Shown: positions 15,601 through 22,514 of the stretch, one piece after another
Layout of the letters: every line of letters begins with the position of its first letter
Position numbering within the stretch: the stretch's first letter is position 1
Origin: DASQHW01 sp038209365
Lineage (GTDB): Bacteria; Actinomycetota; Acidimicrobiia; IMCC26256; PALSA-610
Direction: 5' to 3'
NCBI GenBank assembly: GCA_038209365.1
Contig: JBBQXS010000051.1
Span: 1-30,624, forward strand
Length of the DNA stretch: 30,624 nucleotides
Position numbers and translations under genes: made by a program
Notes under the pieces: model-generated
Database searches by the model: none
Told to the model about the DNA's origin: nothing
Seen by the model: only the letters and a program-made list of their open reading frames with translations

Positions 15601-16191
15601 TCACCTCGACCCCGCGAGCAGCCGGAGGGCGTCGCGCAGCAGGTCTTCGACCGTGCCGTCCTCGGGCAGCTGACCGAGGACGTCGCGCACCTCATCGACC
15701 GAGTAGCCGAGCCCGCTCAACGCGTCGCGGACTTCGACGCGCGCGCTGTGCGCCGGCGCGCCGGGAACGCCCGCGAGATCGAGGTCGGGCACTTCGAGCC
15801 GCGCCTTCAGCTCGATGAGCAAACGCTGCGCGGTGCGCTTCCCGACGCCGGGCACCATCACGAGACCGTCGAGGTCGTCCTCGGTGAGACAGCGCCGAAG
15901 ACTCGTCGGTGAATGCACCGAGAGAATGGCGAGCGCGAGCTTCGGGCCAACGCCGTTGGCGCCGATGAGCGCGTCGAAGGTCTCGCGTTCGTCGCGCGAC
16001 GGAAAGCCGTAGAGCACGATGGCGTCGTCGCGCACGTGTGTATGCGTGAACAAGAACGTGTTCGCCCCGACCTCGAGGGAAGGGATCGCGCTCAACGGCA
16101 CCAGCACGCGATAGCCCACGCCCCCGACCTCGAGGAGCACGTCGCCGGTCGTGGTCCGGCCGATCACGGTGCCCCGGAGCGACCCGATCAC
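15601..16191 (-). CDS. ruvA: Holliday junction DNA helicase subunit RuvA
   Basis: A 196-residue protein that binds four-way junctions and loads RuvB. The N-terminal OB domain (MIGSLRGTVIGR, VGYRVLVP), the helix-hairpin-helix region (GANGVGPKLALAILS, VPGVGKRTAQRLLIELK) and a C-terminal RuvB-binding domain (DALSGLGYSVDEVRDVL) are in order. GTG 16191 is the start: GGAGG lies 7 bases upstream, and its GTGA overlaps the ruvC stop. The frame open upstream is a ruvC shadow. Confidence 0.97.
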   Translation of the reverse strand: MIGSLRGTVIGRTTTGDVLLEVGGVGYRVLVPLSAIPSLEVGANTFLFTHTHVRDDAIVLYGFPSRDERETFDALIGANGVGPKLALAILSVHSPTSLRRCLTEDDLDGLVMVPGVGKRTAQRLLIELKARLEVPDLDLAGVPGAPAHSARVEVRDALSGLGYSVDEVRDVLGQLPEDGTVEDLLRDALRLLAGSR

Positions 16192-16700
16192 CTGGCGGCC
16201 TCCACTCGGGACGCGAGACGCATCTTCCCCATGTGACAGCACGCGAGCGCGAGCGCGTCCGCCGCGTCGGCCGGTTTGGGGACCTCGTGCAGTGCAAGCA
16301 ACCGTGTCACCATCGCCTGGACCGCAGCCTTGTCGGCGCGACCGTCCCCGGTGACCGCGAGCTTCACCTCGTTCGGGCTGTACTGCGCGACCGGCACGCC
16401 CACGCGGGCGGCGGCGACGAGCGCGAGGCCGCTCGCCTGCCCCACCGACATCGCGGTGCGGGCGTTGGCCTGGAACAGCACACGTTCGACCGCGAGCGCC
16501 GACGGCCGCACCTGCGCGACGAGCAACGCGAGCTCGTCGGCGAGGGCCACCAGGCGGTCGGGCAACGGCGCGCTCGGAGGCGTGCGGATCACGCCGCACG
16601 CCGAGGCGCGCAGCCGGCCGTCGACGCGCGCGACAACGCCGTAGCCGCAGCGCGAGACGCCGGGGTCGATGCCCAGGACGGGCCCCGCGGAGTCGAACAC
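16188..16700 (-). CDS. ruvC: Crossover junction endodeoxyribonuclease RuvC
   Basis: A 170-residue Holliday junction resolvase. The four catalytic acids are visible: Asp12 in GIDPGVSRCG, Glu72 in AVERVLFQAN, and Asp145 and Asp148 in PADAADALALACCH. The start is GTG 16700, without a Shine-Dalgarno; a TAGGAT box sits 7 bases upstream, so ruvCAB probably has its own leaderless promoter even though coxG ends only 19 bases before. It is coupled to ruvA by a 4-base overlap. Confidence 0.96.
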   Translation of the reverse strand: MFDSAGPVLGIDPGVSRCGYGVVARVDGRLRASACGVIRTPPSAPLPDRLVALADELALLVAQVRPSALAVERVLFQANARTAMSVGQASGLALVAAARVGVPVAQYSPNEVKLAVTGDGRADKAAVQAMVTRLLALHEVPKPADAADALALACCHMGKMRLASRVEAAR

Positions 16701-16707
16701 GGGTTCG

Positions 16708-16713
16708 ATCCTA
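16708..16713 (-). promoter_or_regulatory. Candidate -10 box for leaderless ruvC mRNA
   Basis: On the minus strand TAGGAT ends 7 bases before the ruvC GTG. It lies inside the 19-base gap after coxG, so any -35 would be inside the coxG 3' end, where no TTGACA-like sequence is evident. Box and spacing are identical to those before hisS. Confidence 0.5.
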
Positions 16714-16719
16714 AAGGCT

Positions 16720-17430
16720 TCAGTCGCGACCGCGGAGGATGCGCCAGAGGACGAAGAGCACGAGCGCCCCGATGCCCACCGGGACCAGGCGCTTCGTCAC
16801 CGACGCGCCTGCAACCCCGAACAGGTCGACGGGCTCGACCTCACGCGACGCGATCTGGCGCGGGCCGCTCGACGCGGCGGTCCCGGTCGCAACCGCGGTC
16901 GTGGAACCTCTCACGGGCGGCGGCTGGACGGCTTCGAGCGCCTGTTCGTAGGGGCCGCCTGCGTGCGACGTGTCGCCGCCCCCGGCAGTCGTGAGCACGT
17001 CGCGCTCGAGGTTCTCGACGAACTGGCCCATCAGCTTCGACGACACGTCGCCGAGCACACCGCGGCCGAACTGCGCGACCTTGCCGGTGACCGAGAGGTC
17101 GGTAACGACGTCCACCTTGGTGCCGGCACCCTCGGCCTGCATCGTGACCACGATCGACGCCTTGGCGTTCCCCTGACCGCGGGTGTCACGACCCGACGCG
17201 TCGATGACGATGCGACGGTTCGCCTCGTCGACCTCGGCGAGCTTGGCCGTCCCCTTGTACTGCGCGGTGATCGGGCCAACCTTGACCTTGACGATCCCGC
17301 GGTACTCGTCACCTTCGACCTCTTGAAGTTGCGCGCCCGGCAGGCACGGTGCGATGCCTTCGATGTCGAGCAGCACGTTCCATGTATCTGCGATCGGGGT
17401 GCTCACTCGGAAGCTGTCTGCGATCTCCAT
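16720..17430 (-). CDS. CoxG-like SRPBCC-domain membrane-anchored protein
   Basis: A 236-residue protein. The N-terminal START/SRPBCC domain (about 1-150: FRVSTPIADTWNVLLDIEG, CLPGAQLQEVEGDEYRG, KVKVGPITAQYKG, VVTDLSVTGKVAQFGRGV) matches CoxG of carbon monoxide dehydrogenase clusters. A Pro/Thr/Ala linker then leads to a C-terminal helix (RLVPVGIGALVLFVLWRIL) that would anchor it in the membrane. CoxG family proteins connect the molybdenum enzyme to the membrane, and more recent work assigns a menaquinone-carrying role. ATG 17430 has GGAG 5 bases upstream, and the gene start overlaps the end of the nucleotidyltransferase gene by 28 bases. The matching catalytic subunit gene is not in the window. 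Confidence 0.88.
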   Translation of the reverse strand: MEIADSFRVSTPIADTWNVLLDIEGIAPCLPGAQLQEVEGDEYRGIVKVKVGPITAQYKGTAKLAEVDEANRRIVIDASGRDTRGQGNAKASIVVTMQAEGAGTKVDVVTDLSVTGKVAQFGRGVLGDVSSKLMGQFVENLERDVLTTAGGGDTSHAGGPYEQALEAVQPPPVRGSTTAVATGTAASSGPRQIASREVEPVDLFGVAGASVTKRLVPVGIGALVLFVLWRILRGRD

Positions 17431-18008
17431 CTGCTCTCCAACCCGGCGAGGTCTTCGGGGGTATCGACGTCGGTCGGTTCTCCGGTGCCGTCGCACGGTA
17501 CCTCGGCGGCGCCGTGGCGGCGCAGGAGCACCCGGGCGCCCTCGTCACCGGCGAGCTCGAGCGCCTCGGCCCACAACGCGCGGGCGATGAGCACGGGATT
17601 CCCTCGCACGCCCCCGTACGTGGCGACCGCGAGCGGCGCGTCACCCGCGAACGCACTCGCCACCCTCCGGTAGGCCTCCGCTCCGACGAGCGGCTGGTCG
17701 GCGAGGCCGACGACGACCGCGTCGATCTCCGACCGTGGCCCGAGCGCCTGCAAGGCGGCGTGCAGGCTCGACGCGATGCCGCGCTCAGGTGCGTCATTGC
17801 GCACGACCTCGACACCTGCCGGGACTGCCGCCGCGACCCGGTCGTCCGAGACGACGCACAACACGGCGCTCGGCCCACTCGCGGTGGCGGCCGCGAGCGC
17901 GTGTACGAGCAACGGCCGGTTCGCGAGCTCGAGCAGCGGCTTCGGCACGTTGCCACCGAAACGGATGCCCCGGCCGGCCGCGAGGATTGCGACCGCGATG
18001 TTGTTCAA
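17403..18008 (-). CDS. MocA/MobA-like nucleotidyltransferase
   Basis: A 201-residue NTP-transferase-fold protein. The N-terminal loop AILAAGRGIRFGGNVPKPLL is the nucleotide-binding motif of MobA/MocA/IspD-type enzymes, here with a slightly longer turn before PK. VVVGLADQPLV carries the metal-binding Asp; GVRGNPVLIARALW, DEGARVLL and a final DVDTPEDL complete the MocA pattern. Within a cox cluster it most likely makes molybdopterin cytosine dinucleotide for a molybdenum hydroxylase. The start is inferred as TTG 18008, whose TTGA overlaps the coxM stop; no ATG or GTG fits better and its Shine-Dalgarno is weak, so the exact start is uncertain. Confidence 0.84.
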   Translation of the reverse strand: MNNIAVAILAAGRGIRFGGNVPKPLLELANRPLLVHALAAATASGPSAVLCVVSDDRVAAAVPAGVEVVRNDAPERGIASSLHAALQALGPRSEIDAVVVGLADQPLVGAEAYRRVASAFAGDAPLAVATYGGVRGNPVLIARALWAEALELAGDEGARVLLRRHGAAEVPCDGTGEPTDVDTPEDLAGLESRWRSQTASE

Positions 18009-18823
18009 AGGGCTTCGAGCGCGCGCCGCACCAGCACCTGCGCGAGGTGGGCGCGGAACTCGGGTGATGCGTTGAGATCGGCCGGCGGGTCGGTGCCCAC
18101 CGCCGCTTCCCGGGCCGCGTCGCCCACGGACGCACCCTGGGCGAGCGCGTGCTCGACGGCGCGGGCGCGCAGGGGCGTCTGTCCCATGTTCACGAGGCCC
18201 ACGCGTGTGCCGCCGCCCACACGGGTCGCGACCACACCCACGATCGCGTAGTCCTGTGCGCGCCGGTTGAACTTCTCGAACCCGAAGCCCGACGCGCCCG
18301 TCTTCGGCACGCGGATCTCGGTGAGCAGCTCGTCGGGTTCGAGCGCGGTCTCGAGAAATCCCTGGAAGAAGTCGCCGGCCGCGACGTGCCGTGCGCCGCT
18401 CGGTCCGGTGACGACGAACGTCGCGTCGAGGGCGACCAACACGGCCGGAAGGTCGGACGCCGGGTCGCCGTGCGCGACCGAACCGCCAATCGTGCCGCGG
18501 TGGCGCACCTGGTTGTCGCCGACTTGTCCGGCGACGGCGCGCACGACGCCGCATTCCCCGGCGAGCATGTCGTTGGTCTCCAGGTCGCGGTGGCGTGTCA
18601 GCGCGCCGATCGCGACGTGGTCGCCACCGTCGCGTACATATGACAGGTCGCGCACGCGACCCACGTCCACGACCACCGACGGCGTGGACAGGCGCAGCTT
18701 CATCAACGGCAGCAGCGACATCCCGCCCGCGAGGAACTTCGCATCCTCGCCGTGCTCGGCAATGAGCGCGACGGCCTCGTCGGCCGAACCGGCGCGCACG
18801 TACTCGAACGCGGCCGGGATCAC
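18005..18823 (-). CDS. coxM: Molybdenum hydroxylase FAD-binding (medium) subunit, CoxM-like
   Basis: A 272-residue FAD subunit of the xanthine dehydrogenase / aerobic CO dehydrogenase family. It passes electrons from the iron-sulfur subunit to the acceptor. The two FAD contact motifs are AGGMSLLPLMKLR (32-44) and RHRGTIGGSVAHGDPASDLP. The C-terminal CO-dehydrogenase flavoprotein domain is present (FNRRAQDYAIVGVVA, VNMGQTPLRA). GTG 18823 is the start, with a GTGA overlap with coxS. It is slightly shorter than the usual 285 or so. The substrate cannot be told, since the large subunit is absent. Confidence 0.93.
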   Translation of the reverse strand: MIPAAFEYVRAGSADEAVALIAEHGEDAKFLAGGMSLLPLMKLRLSTPSVVVDVGRVRDLSYVRDGGDHVAIGALTRHRDLETNDMLAGECGVVRAVAGQVGDNQVRHRGTIGGSVAHGDPASDLPAVLVALDATFVVTGPSGARHVAAGDFFQGFLETALEPDELLTEIRVPKTGASGFGFEKFNRRAQDYAIVGVVATRVGGGTRVGLVNMGQTPLRARAVEHALAQGASVGDAAREAAVGTDPPADLNASPEFRAHLAQVLVRRALEAL

Positions 18824-19293
18824 TGCTTCGTCCCCCGCATCTGCTCGGCCGCGGCGAGCACGGACTTCACGATGTTGTGGTAACCCGTGCAGCGGCACAG
18901 GTTGCCCTCGAGACCGAGGCGCACGTCGCGCTCACTCGGGTTCGGGATCTCGTCGATCAGCGAGACGGCCGCCATCACCATGCCGGCTGTGCAGTAGCCA
19001 CATTGGAGGCCGTGGTGCTCGTGGAACGCCGTCTGCACCGGGTGCCACTCGCCACCGCGGGCGAGGCCTTCGATCGTGGTGACGGAGACACCGTCGGCCT
19101 GGGCCGCGAGCATCGTGCACGACTTGACCGATTCACCGTCCACGAGCACCGTGCACGCGCCGCAACTCGACGTGTCGCAGCCGACTTTTGTGCCAGTGAG
19201 GCCGCACGCCTCCCGCAGGTACTGCACGAGCAACGTGCGCGGCTCGACGTCGTGGTCCTGGGCCGCCTCGTTCACGGTCATCATCACCTTCAT
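18820..19293 (-). CDS. coxS: Molybdenum hydroxylase [2Fe-2S] (small) subunit, CoxS-like
   Basis: A 157-residue iron-sulfur subunit. The N-terminal plant-ferredoxin-type cluster uses Cys39, Cys44, Cys47 and Cys59 (GCDTSSCGACTVLVDG); the C-terminal four-helix cluster uses Cys98, Cys101, Cys133 and Cys135 (CGYCTAGMVM, NLCRCTGYHNIV). All eight ligands are intact. It is the first gene of coxS-coxM-mocA-coxG, each overlapping the next. ATG 19293 is preceded at 8 bases by TAGGTT, a possible leaderless promoter. The short gap (27 bases) after the PPOX gene allows read-through from upstream. Confidence 0.95.
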   Translation of the reverse strand: MKVMMTVNEAAQDHDVEPRTLLVQYLREACGLTGTKVGCDTSSCGACTVLVDGESVKSCTMLAAQADGVSVTTIEGLARGGEWHPVQTAFHEHHGLQCGYCTAGMVMAAVSLIDEIPNPSERDVRLGLEGNLCRCTGYHNIVKSVLAAAEQMRGTKQ

Positions 19294-19301
19294 GGCCGGT
19301 G

Positions 19302-19307
19302 AACCTA
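19302..19307 (-). promoter_or_regulatory. Candidate -10 box for coxS
   Basis: On the minus strand TAGGTT (TANNNT type) ends 8 bases before the coxS ATG, with no Shine-Dalgarno in between. A shared transcript from the PPOX gene is the alternative. Confidence 0.42.
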
Positions 19308-19320
19308 GCGCGTGCCCGGG

Positions 19321-19731
19321 TCAGCCCGAGATGCTGGGACCGGCCCGCTCGGGCGTGATGCTGATCAGGACGCGCTGCTCGCGTTGCATCGCCGCGCGGT
19401 AGTCGTCCCAGTCGGGGTGCTCGCCCGCGATCTGGCGGTAGTACGCGACGAGGCCGTCCATTGCCTCCGGCAACGACACGACCTCGGCCGTGCCGTCGAC
19501 CTGCACCCATGGTCCGTAGAACGAGTCGTTCATCACGCAGACGGACGCGCGCGGGTCTCGTCGCAGGTTCTTGACCTTGATCGCGGTCTCCCGGCTGCTC
19601 ACGACCAGCTTTCCGCCATCGTCGGCCCCGACGGTGACCGGCGAGAGTTGCGGAGAGTCGTCGCGGCGGCGCGTCGCGAGGACAGCCCGGTGATTCTCGG
19701 CGACGAAACGCATTGCGGCCTCGATGTCCAC
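19321..19731 (-). CDS. PPOX-class (probably F420-dependent) flavin/deazaflavin protein
   Basis: A 136-residue single-domain split-barrel protein of the pyridoxamine-5'-phosphate-oxidase-like superfamily. AVLATRRRDDSPQLSPVTV, LVVSSRETAIKVKNLRRDPRASVCV and WVQVDGTAEVV are the typical barrel strands and cofactor loop of the actinobacterial F420 group (F420-dependent reductases or F420 carriers). The substrate is unknown. GTG 19731 is 10 bases after the Bcp gene and lacks a strong Shine-Dalgarno, so it is probably read from the pdxS-pdxT-yebC-bcp transcript. FMN use cannot be excluded. Confidence 0.86.
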   Translation of the reverse strand: MDIEAAMRFVAENHRAVLATRRRDDSPQLSPVTVGADDGGKLVVSSRETAIKVKNLRRDPRASVCVMNDSFYGPWVQVDGTAEVVSLPEAMDGLVAYYRQIAGEHPDWDDYRAAMQREQRVLISITPERAGPSISG

Positions 19732-19741
19732 GGGACCCCGA

Positions 19742-20203
19742 TCAGCCGCGGATCGCGTCGAGCACGGGAAGGAGCTTGTCGATCGGCACGAACGTTGCGC
19801 CGATCAGCTTGCGGTCGGCAAACCGCACGATGCCTTCGCCGTCGATCACGAACACCGACCTGCGGACGCCGATGAGCGGTGCGCCGACGCCGTAGGCCTC
19901 GATCACCGTCTTGTCGACGTCGGCGAGCAAGGGGAAATGGAACTCCTTCTGCTCGGCCCACTTCGCGTGGCTGTCGACGTCCTGGGGCGAGATGCCCAGC
20001 AGCACCGCACCGGTCGGCTCGAAGTCCGCGAAGTTGTCGCGATACGAGCACATCTGGCGCGTGCAACCGGGCGTGAAGTCGCCGGGGTAGAACGCAAGCA
20101 CCACCTTGCGGCCGGCGTACTCCGACAGTGTGTAGTCGCGCTTCTCACCGTCCTGAATGCCCGGCAGAGTGAAATCGGGAGCCTTCTCGCCGACCTGGAT
20201 CAT
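19742..20203 (-). CDS. bcp: Thioredoxin-dependent peroxiredoxin, Bcp/PrxQ type
   Basis: A 153-residue peroxidase reducing H2O2 and organic hydroperoxides. The active site GDFTPGCTRQMCSYRD carries the peroxidatic Cys47 and, five residues on, Cys52, the resolving position of atypical 2-Cys PrxQ enzymes. VLLGISPQDVDSHAKWAEQ and FPLLADVDKTVIEAYGV are family segments. ATG 20203 forms an ATGA overlap with the yebC stop. Long upstream extensions of the frame are a yebC shadow. Confidence 0.94.
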   Translation of the reverse strand: MIQVGEKAPDFTLPGIQDGEKRDYTLSEYAGRKVVLAFYPGDFTPGCTRQMCSYRDNFADFEPTGAVLLGISPQDVDSHAKWAEQKEFHFPLLADVDKTVIEAYGVGAPLIGVRRSVFVIDGEGIVRFADRKLIGATFVPIDKLLPVLDAIRG

Positions 20204-20949
20204 GCGGTCACCGCCTCGAGTATCGAATCGGGAATGTCGAAGTTGGCGTACACGGCCTCCACGTCGTCGTGGTCCTCGAGGGCGTCCATCAACCGGAGCA
20301 TTGTCCGGGCTTGACTCTCCACCGAGAGCTGCACCGCGGTCGTCGGGATCATCGTCAGGTCCGACGAGCTGACCGTGTAGCCCGCGTCCTCGATGGCGCT
20401 GCGGACCGCGTGCAGGTCGGTCGGCGGCGTCGTCACCTGCCACGCGTCGCCGCCGTCCTCGACGTCGTCGGCGCCGGCTTCGGCCGCCGCGAGCATGATC
20501 TCGTCTTCGTCGACGGACTTGTCGACGTTCACGATGCCTTTTCGCTCGAACTGCCACGACACCGCGCCGGGTTCTGCGAACGAGCCGCCGTTGCGGCTGA
20601 ACAAATTCTTGATCTCGGCGGACGTGCGGTTGCGGTTGTCGGTCAGCGCCTGCACGATCACCGCGACCCCGCCCGGTGCGTAGCCCTCGTACGACACCTG
20701 TTCGTACACCACACCTGCTTCTTCGCCGGTGCCGCGCTTGATCGCACGCTGGATCGTGTCCATCGGCACCGAGTTGTCGCGCGCCTTGCCGATCATCGTG
20801 CGCAGTGTTGCGTTCGACTCGACGTCGCCGCCACCCGAGCGCGCCGCGACTTCGATCTGGCGGATCAGCACCGCGAACAGCTTGCCGCGCTTCGCGTCGG
20901 CCGCGCCCTTCTTGTGCTTGATCGAATGCCACTTCGAGTGACCGGACAT
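20200..20949 (-). CDS. yebC: YebC/PmpR family protein
   Basis: A 249-residue protein of the YebC/TACO1 family, described as a transcriptional regulator and, more recently, as a translation factor helping ribosomes at proline stretches. The N-terminus MSGHSKWHSIKHKKGAADAK is diagnostic. NVPMDTIQRAIKRGTGE-like (here SVPMDTIQRAIKRGTGE) and YEGYAPGGVAVIV are conserved. ATG 20949 is chosen for the canonical N-terminus and GAGGTGG 7 bases upstream; GTG 20955 is possible. It follows pdxT by 2 bases. In many actinobacteria yebC sits between pdxT and ruvC, as here apart from the insertion. Confidence 0.96.
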   Translation of the reverse strand: MSGHSKWHSIKHKKGAADAKRGKLFAVLIRQIEVAARSGGGDVESNATLRTMIGKARDNSVPMDTIQRAIKRGTGEEAGVVYEQVSYEGYAPGGVAVIVQALTDNRNRTSAEIKNLFSRNGGSFAEPGAVSWQFERKGIVNVDKSVDEDEIMLAAAEAGADDVEDGGDAWQVTTPPTDLHAVRSAIEDAGYTVSSSDLTMIPTTAVQLSVESQARTMLRLMDALEDHDDVEAVYANFDIPDSILEAVTA

Positions 20950-20951
20950 GA

Positions 20952-21524
20952 TCACACCACCTCTTGCAAGAAACGTTGGTGCAGGCGGAGGTCGCCTGAC
21001 AACTCGGGATGGAACGACGAGAACCAGCAGTGTGCCTGGCGCCCGAGCACGGGCACGCCCTCGTGCTCGGCGAGCACCTCCACTGCCGGCCCCGCCCGCT
21101 CGACGACCGGGGAACGAATGAAGACGCCGGCGAACGGGCCGCCCCCGAGCCCGCGGACGTCGAGCGCGACCTCGAAGGACTCTCGCTGGCGGCCGTAGCC
21201 GTTGCGTCGCACGGTCACGTCGAGGACGTCGAGCGGCTGCTGGTCCGGACGGCCGTCGACGATGTCGTGCGCGCAGACGATGAGCCCGGCACAGGTCGCG
21301 AACGCGGGCAGGCCGGCGCGCAACGCATGTGTGAGCGGTGCACGGAGCCCGGAGGTGTCGAGCAGCTTGTCGATGGTGGTCGACTCACCGCCGGGCAGGA
21401 AGATCGCGTCGACGCCTGCGAGGTGCTCGGGCCGCTTGACGAACCCGACGTCAGCGCCGAGGGCGCCGAGCGCTTCGGCGTGCTCGCGGAATGCGCCTTG
21501 GAGCGCGAGAACTCCGATCTTCAT
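20952..21524 (-). CDS. pdxT: Pyridoxal 5'-phosphate synthase glutaminase subunit PdxT
   Basis: A 190-residue class I glutamine amidotransferase that supplies ammonia to PdxS in DXP-independent PLP synthesis. The N-terminus is MKIGVLALQGAFREH; the oxyanion strand is LPGGESTT (43-50). The nucleophile is Cys78 in ATCAGLIV, and His172 and Glu174 in SSFHPEL complete the triad. ATG 21524 lies 20 bases after pdxS, with GAGG about 10 bases upstream. It is co-transcribed with pdxS and yebC. Confidence 0.97.
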   Translation of the reverse strand: MKIGVLALQGAFREHAEALGALGADVGFVKRPEHLAGVDAIFLPGGESTTIDKLLDTSGLRAPLTHALRAGLPAFATCAGLIVCAHDIVDGRPDQQPLDVLDVTVRRNGYGRQRESFEVALDVRGLGGGPFAGVFIRSPVVERAGPAVEVLAEHEGVPVLGRQAHCWFSSFHPELSGDLRLHQRFLQEVV

Positions 21525-21544
21525 GGGCTGGCGGCCTCATTCGC

Positions 21545-22432
21545 TCACCAGCCGCGATCGGCGAGCTTCACGTCGAGCGTGTCGATCTCCTCGCCGCGCA
21601 TCGCCTCGCCGAGCCCACGCGACACTTTGGCCAGGATGTCGGCGTCCTCGTAGTGCGTCGTGGCCTCGACGATCGCACGGGCGCGCTTGGGCGGATCCGT
21701 CGATTTGAAGATGCCGCTGCCGACGAACACCGACTGCGCGCCGAGCTGCATCACGAGCGCGGCATCGGCCGGGGTGGCGATGCCGCCCGCGCAGAACAAC
21801 GGCACCGGCAGCTCACCCCGCTCGGCAACTTCTTCGACCAGCTCGATCGGCGCCCGCAGCTCCTTGGCCCATTGGTAGCGCTCCTCGCGGCGGGCGACCT
21901 TGATGCGGTCGATGTCACCCAGGATCGAGCGCAGGTGGCGCACCGCCTCGACGATATTGCCGGTGCCGGCCTCGCCCTTGCTGCGGATCAATGCCGCGCC
22001 TTCGCTGATGCGCCGGAGCGCCTCTCCGAGGTTCGTCGCGCCACACACGAACGGCACGGTGAACGACCACTTGTGCACGTGGTGCGCCTCGTCGGCCGGC
22101 GTCAGCACCTCGGACTCGTCGACATAGTCGACACTGAGCGCTTGCAGTACCTGCGCCTCGGCGAAGTGGCCGATCCGGCACTTCGCCATCACCGGGATCG
22201 TGACCGCCTTCTGGATGCCTTCGATCATCGAAGGATCGCTCATGCGCGCGACCCCACCGTCGCGGCGGATGTCCGCCGGCACGCGCTCGAGCGCCATCAC
22301 CGCGACCGCGCCGGCGTCCTCGGCGATCTTCGCCTGCTCGGCGTCGACGACGTCCATGATCACGCCGCCGCGCAGCATCTCGGCCAGCCCCCGCTTCACA
22401 CGGGCGGTCCCAGTAGTGCGCTCCTCCGACAT
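21545..22432 (-). CDS. pdxS: Pyridoxal 5'-phosphate synthase lyase subunit PdxS
   Basis: A 295-residue (beta/alpha)8 subunit that builds PLP from ribose 5-phosphate, glyceraldehyde 3-phosphate and ammonia from PdxT. VKRGLAEMLRGGVIMDVV (Asp27), IPVMAKCRIGHF (Lys84, substrate Schiff base) and ALIRSKGEAGTGN (Lys152) are intact. ATG 22432 has TAGACT 7 bases upstream and no Shine-Dalgarno, so the message is probably leaderless. The -35 region of that promoter overlaps a hairpin at 22453-22495. No GntR/PdxR-type regulator is nearby. Confidence 0.98.
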   Translation of the reverse strand: MSEERTTGTARVKRGLAEMLRGGVIMDVVDAEQAKIAEDAGAVAVMALERVPADIRRDGGVARMSDPSMIEGIQKAVTIPVMAKCRIGHFAEAQVLQALSVDYVDESEVLTPADEAHHVHKWSFTVPFVCGATNLGEALRRISEGAALIRSKGEAGTGNIVEAVRHLRSILGDIDRIKVARREERYQWAKELRAPIELVEEVAERGELPVPLFCAGGIATPADAALVMQLGAQSVFVGSGIFKSTDPPKRARAIVEATTHYEDADILAKVSRGLGEAMRGEEIDTLDVKLADRGW

Positions 22433-22439
22433 GCGCCGC

Positions 22440-22445
22440 AGTCTA
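22440..22445 (-). promoter_or_regulatory. Candidate -10 box for leaderless pdxS mRNA
   Basis: On the minus strand TAGACT ends 7 bases before the pdxS ATG. The expected -35 position falls inside the outer arm of the hairpin at 22453-22495. Confidence 0.48.
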
Positions 22446-22452
22446 TTCCCCT

Positions 22453-22495
22453 GTTTGCCACGGAAACGCCCGTAGCGGGCGCCTCCGTTGCAAAC
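22453..22495. terminator. Imperfect hairpin between the DUF3048 gene and pdxS
   Basis: Three stacked stems close on a TAG loop: GTTTGC/GCAAAC outside (22453-22458 with 22490-22495), ACGGA/TCCGT (22460-22464 with 22484-22488) and CGCCCG/CGGGCG inside (22467-22472 with 22476-22481). It begins 19 bases past the DUF3048 stop. It has no U-tract, so it is either a terminator-like structure for the upstream gene or a DNA palindrome overlapping the pdxS promoter. Confidence 0.55.
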
Positions 22496-22514
22496 GGGAG
22501 CAGCGTGTACCGGA

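Noticed and set aside
16720..19293. A complete carbon monoxide dehydrogenase operon
   Set aside because: The catalytic large subunit is missing from the window, so CO oxidation cannot be claimed.
22453..22495. A riboswitch before pdxS
   Set aside because: The structure lies upstream of the likely start of a leaderless transcript and matches no riboswitch class I know; a terminator or operator is simpler.
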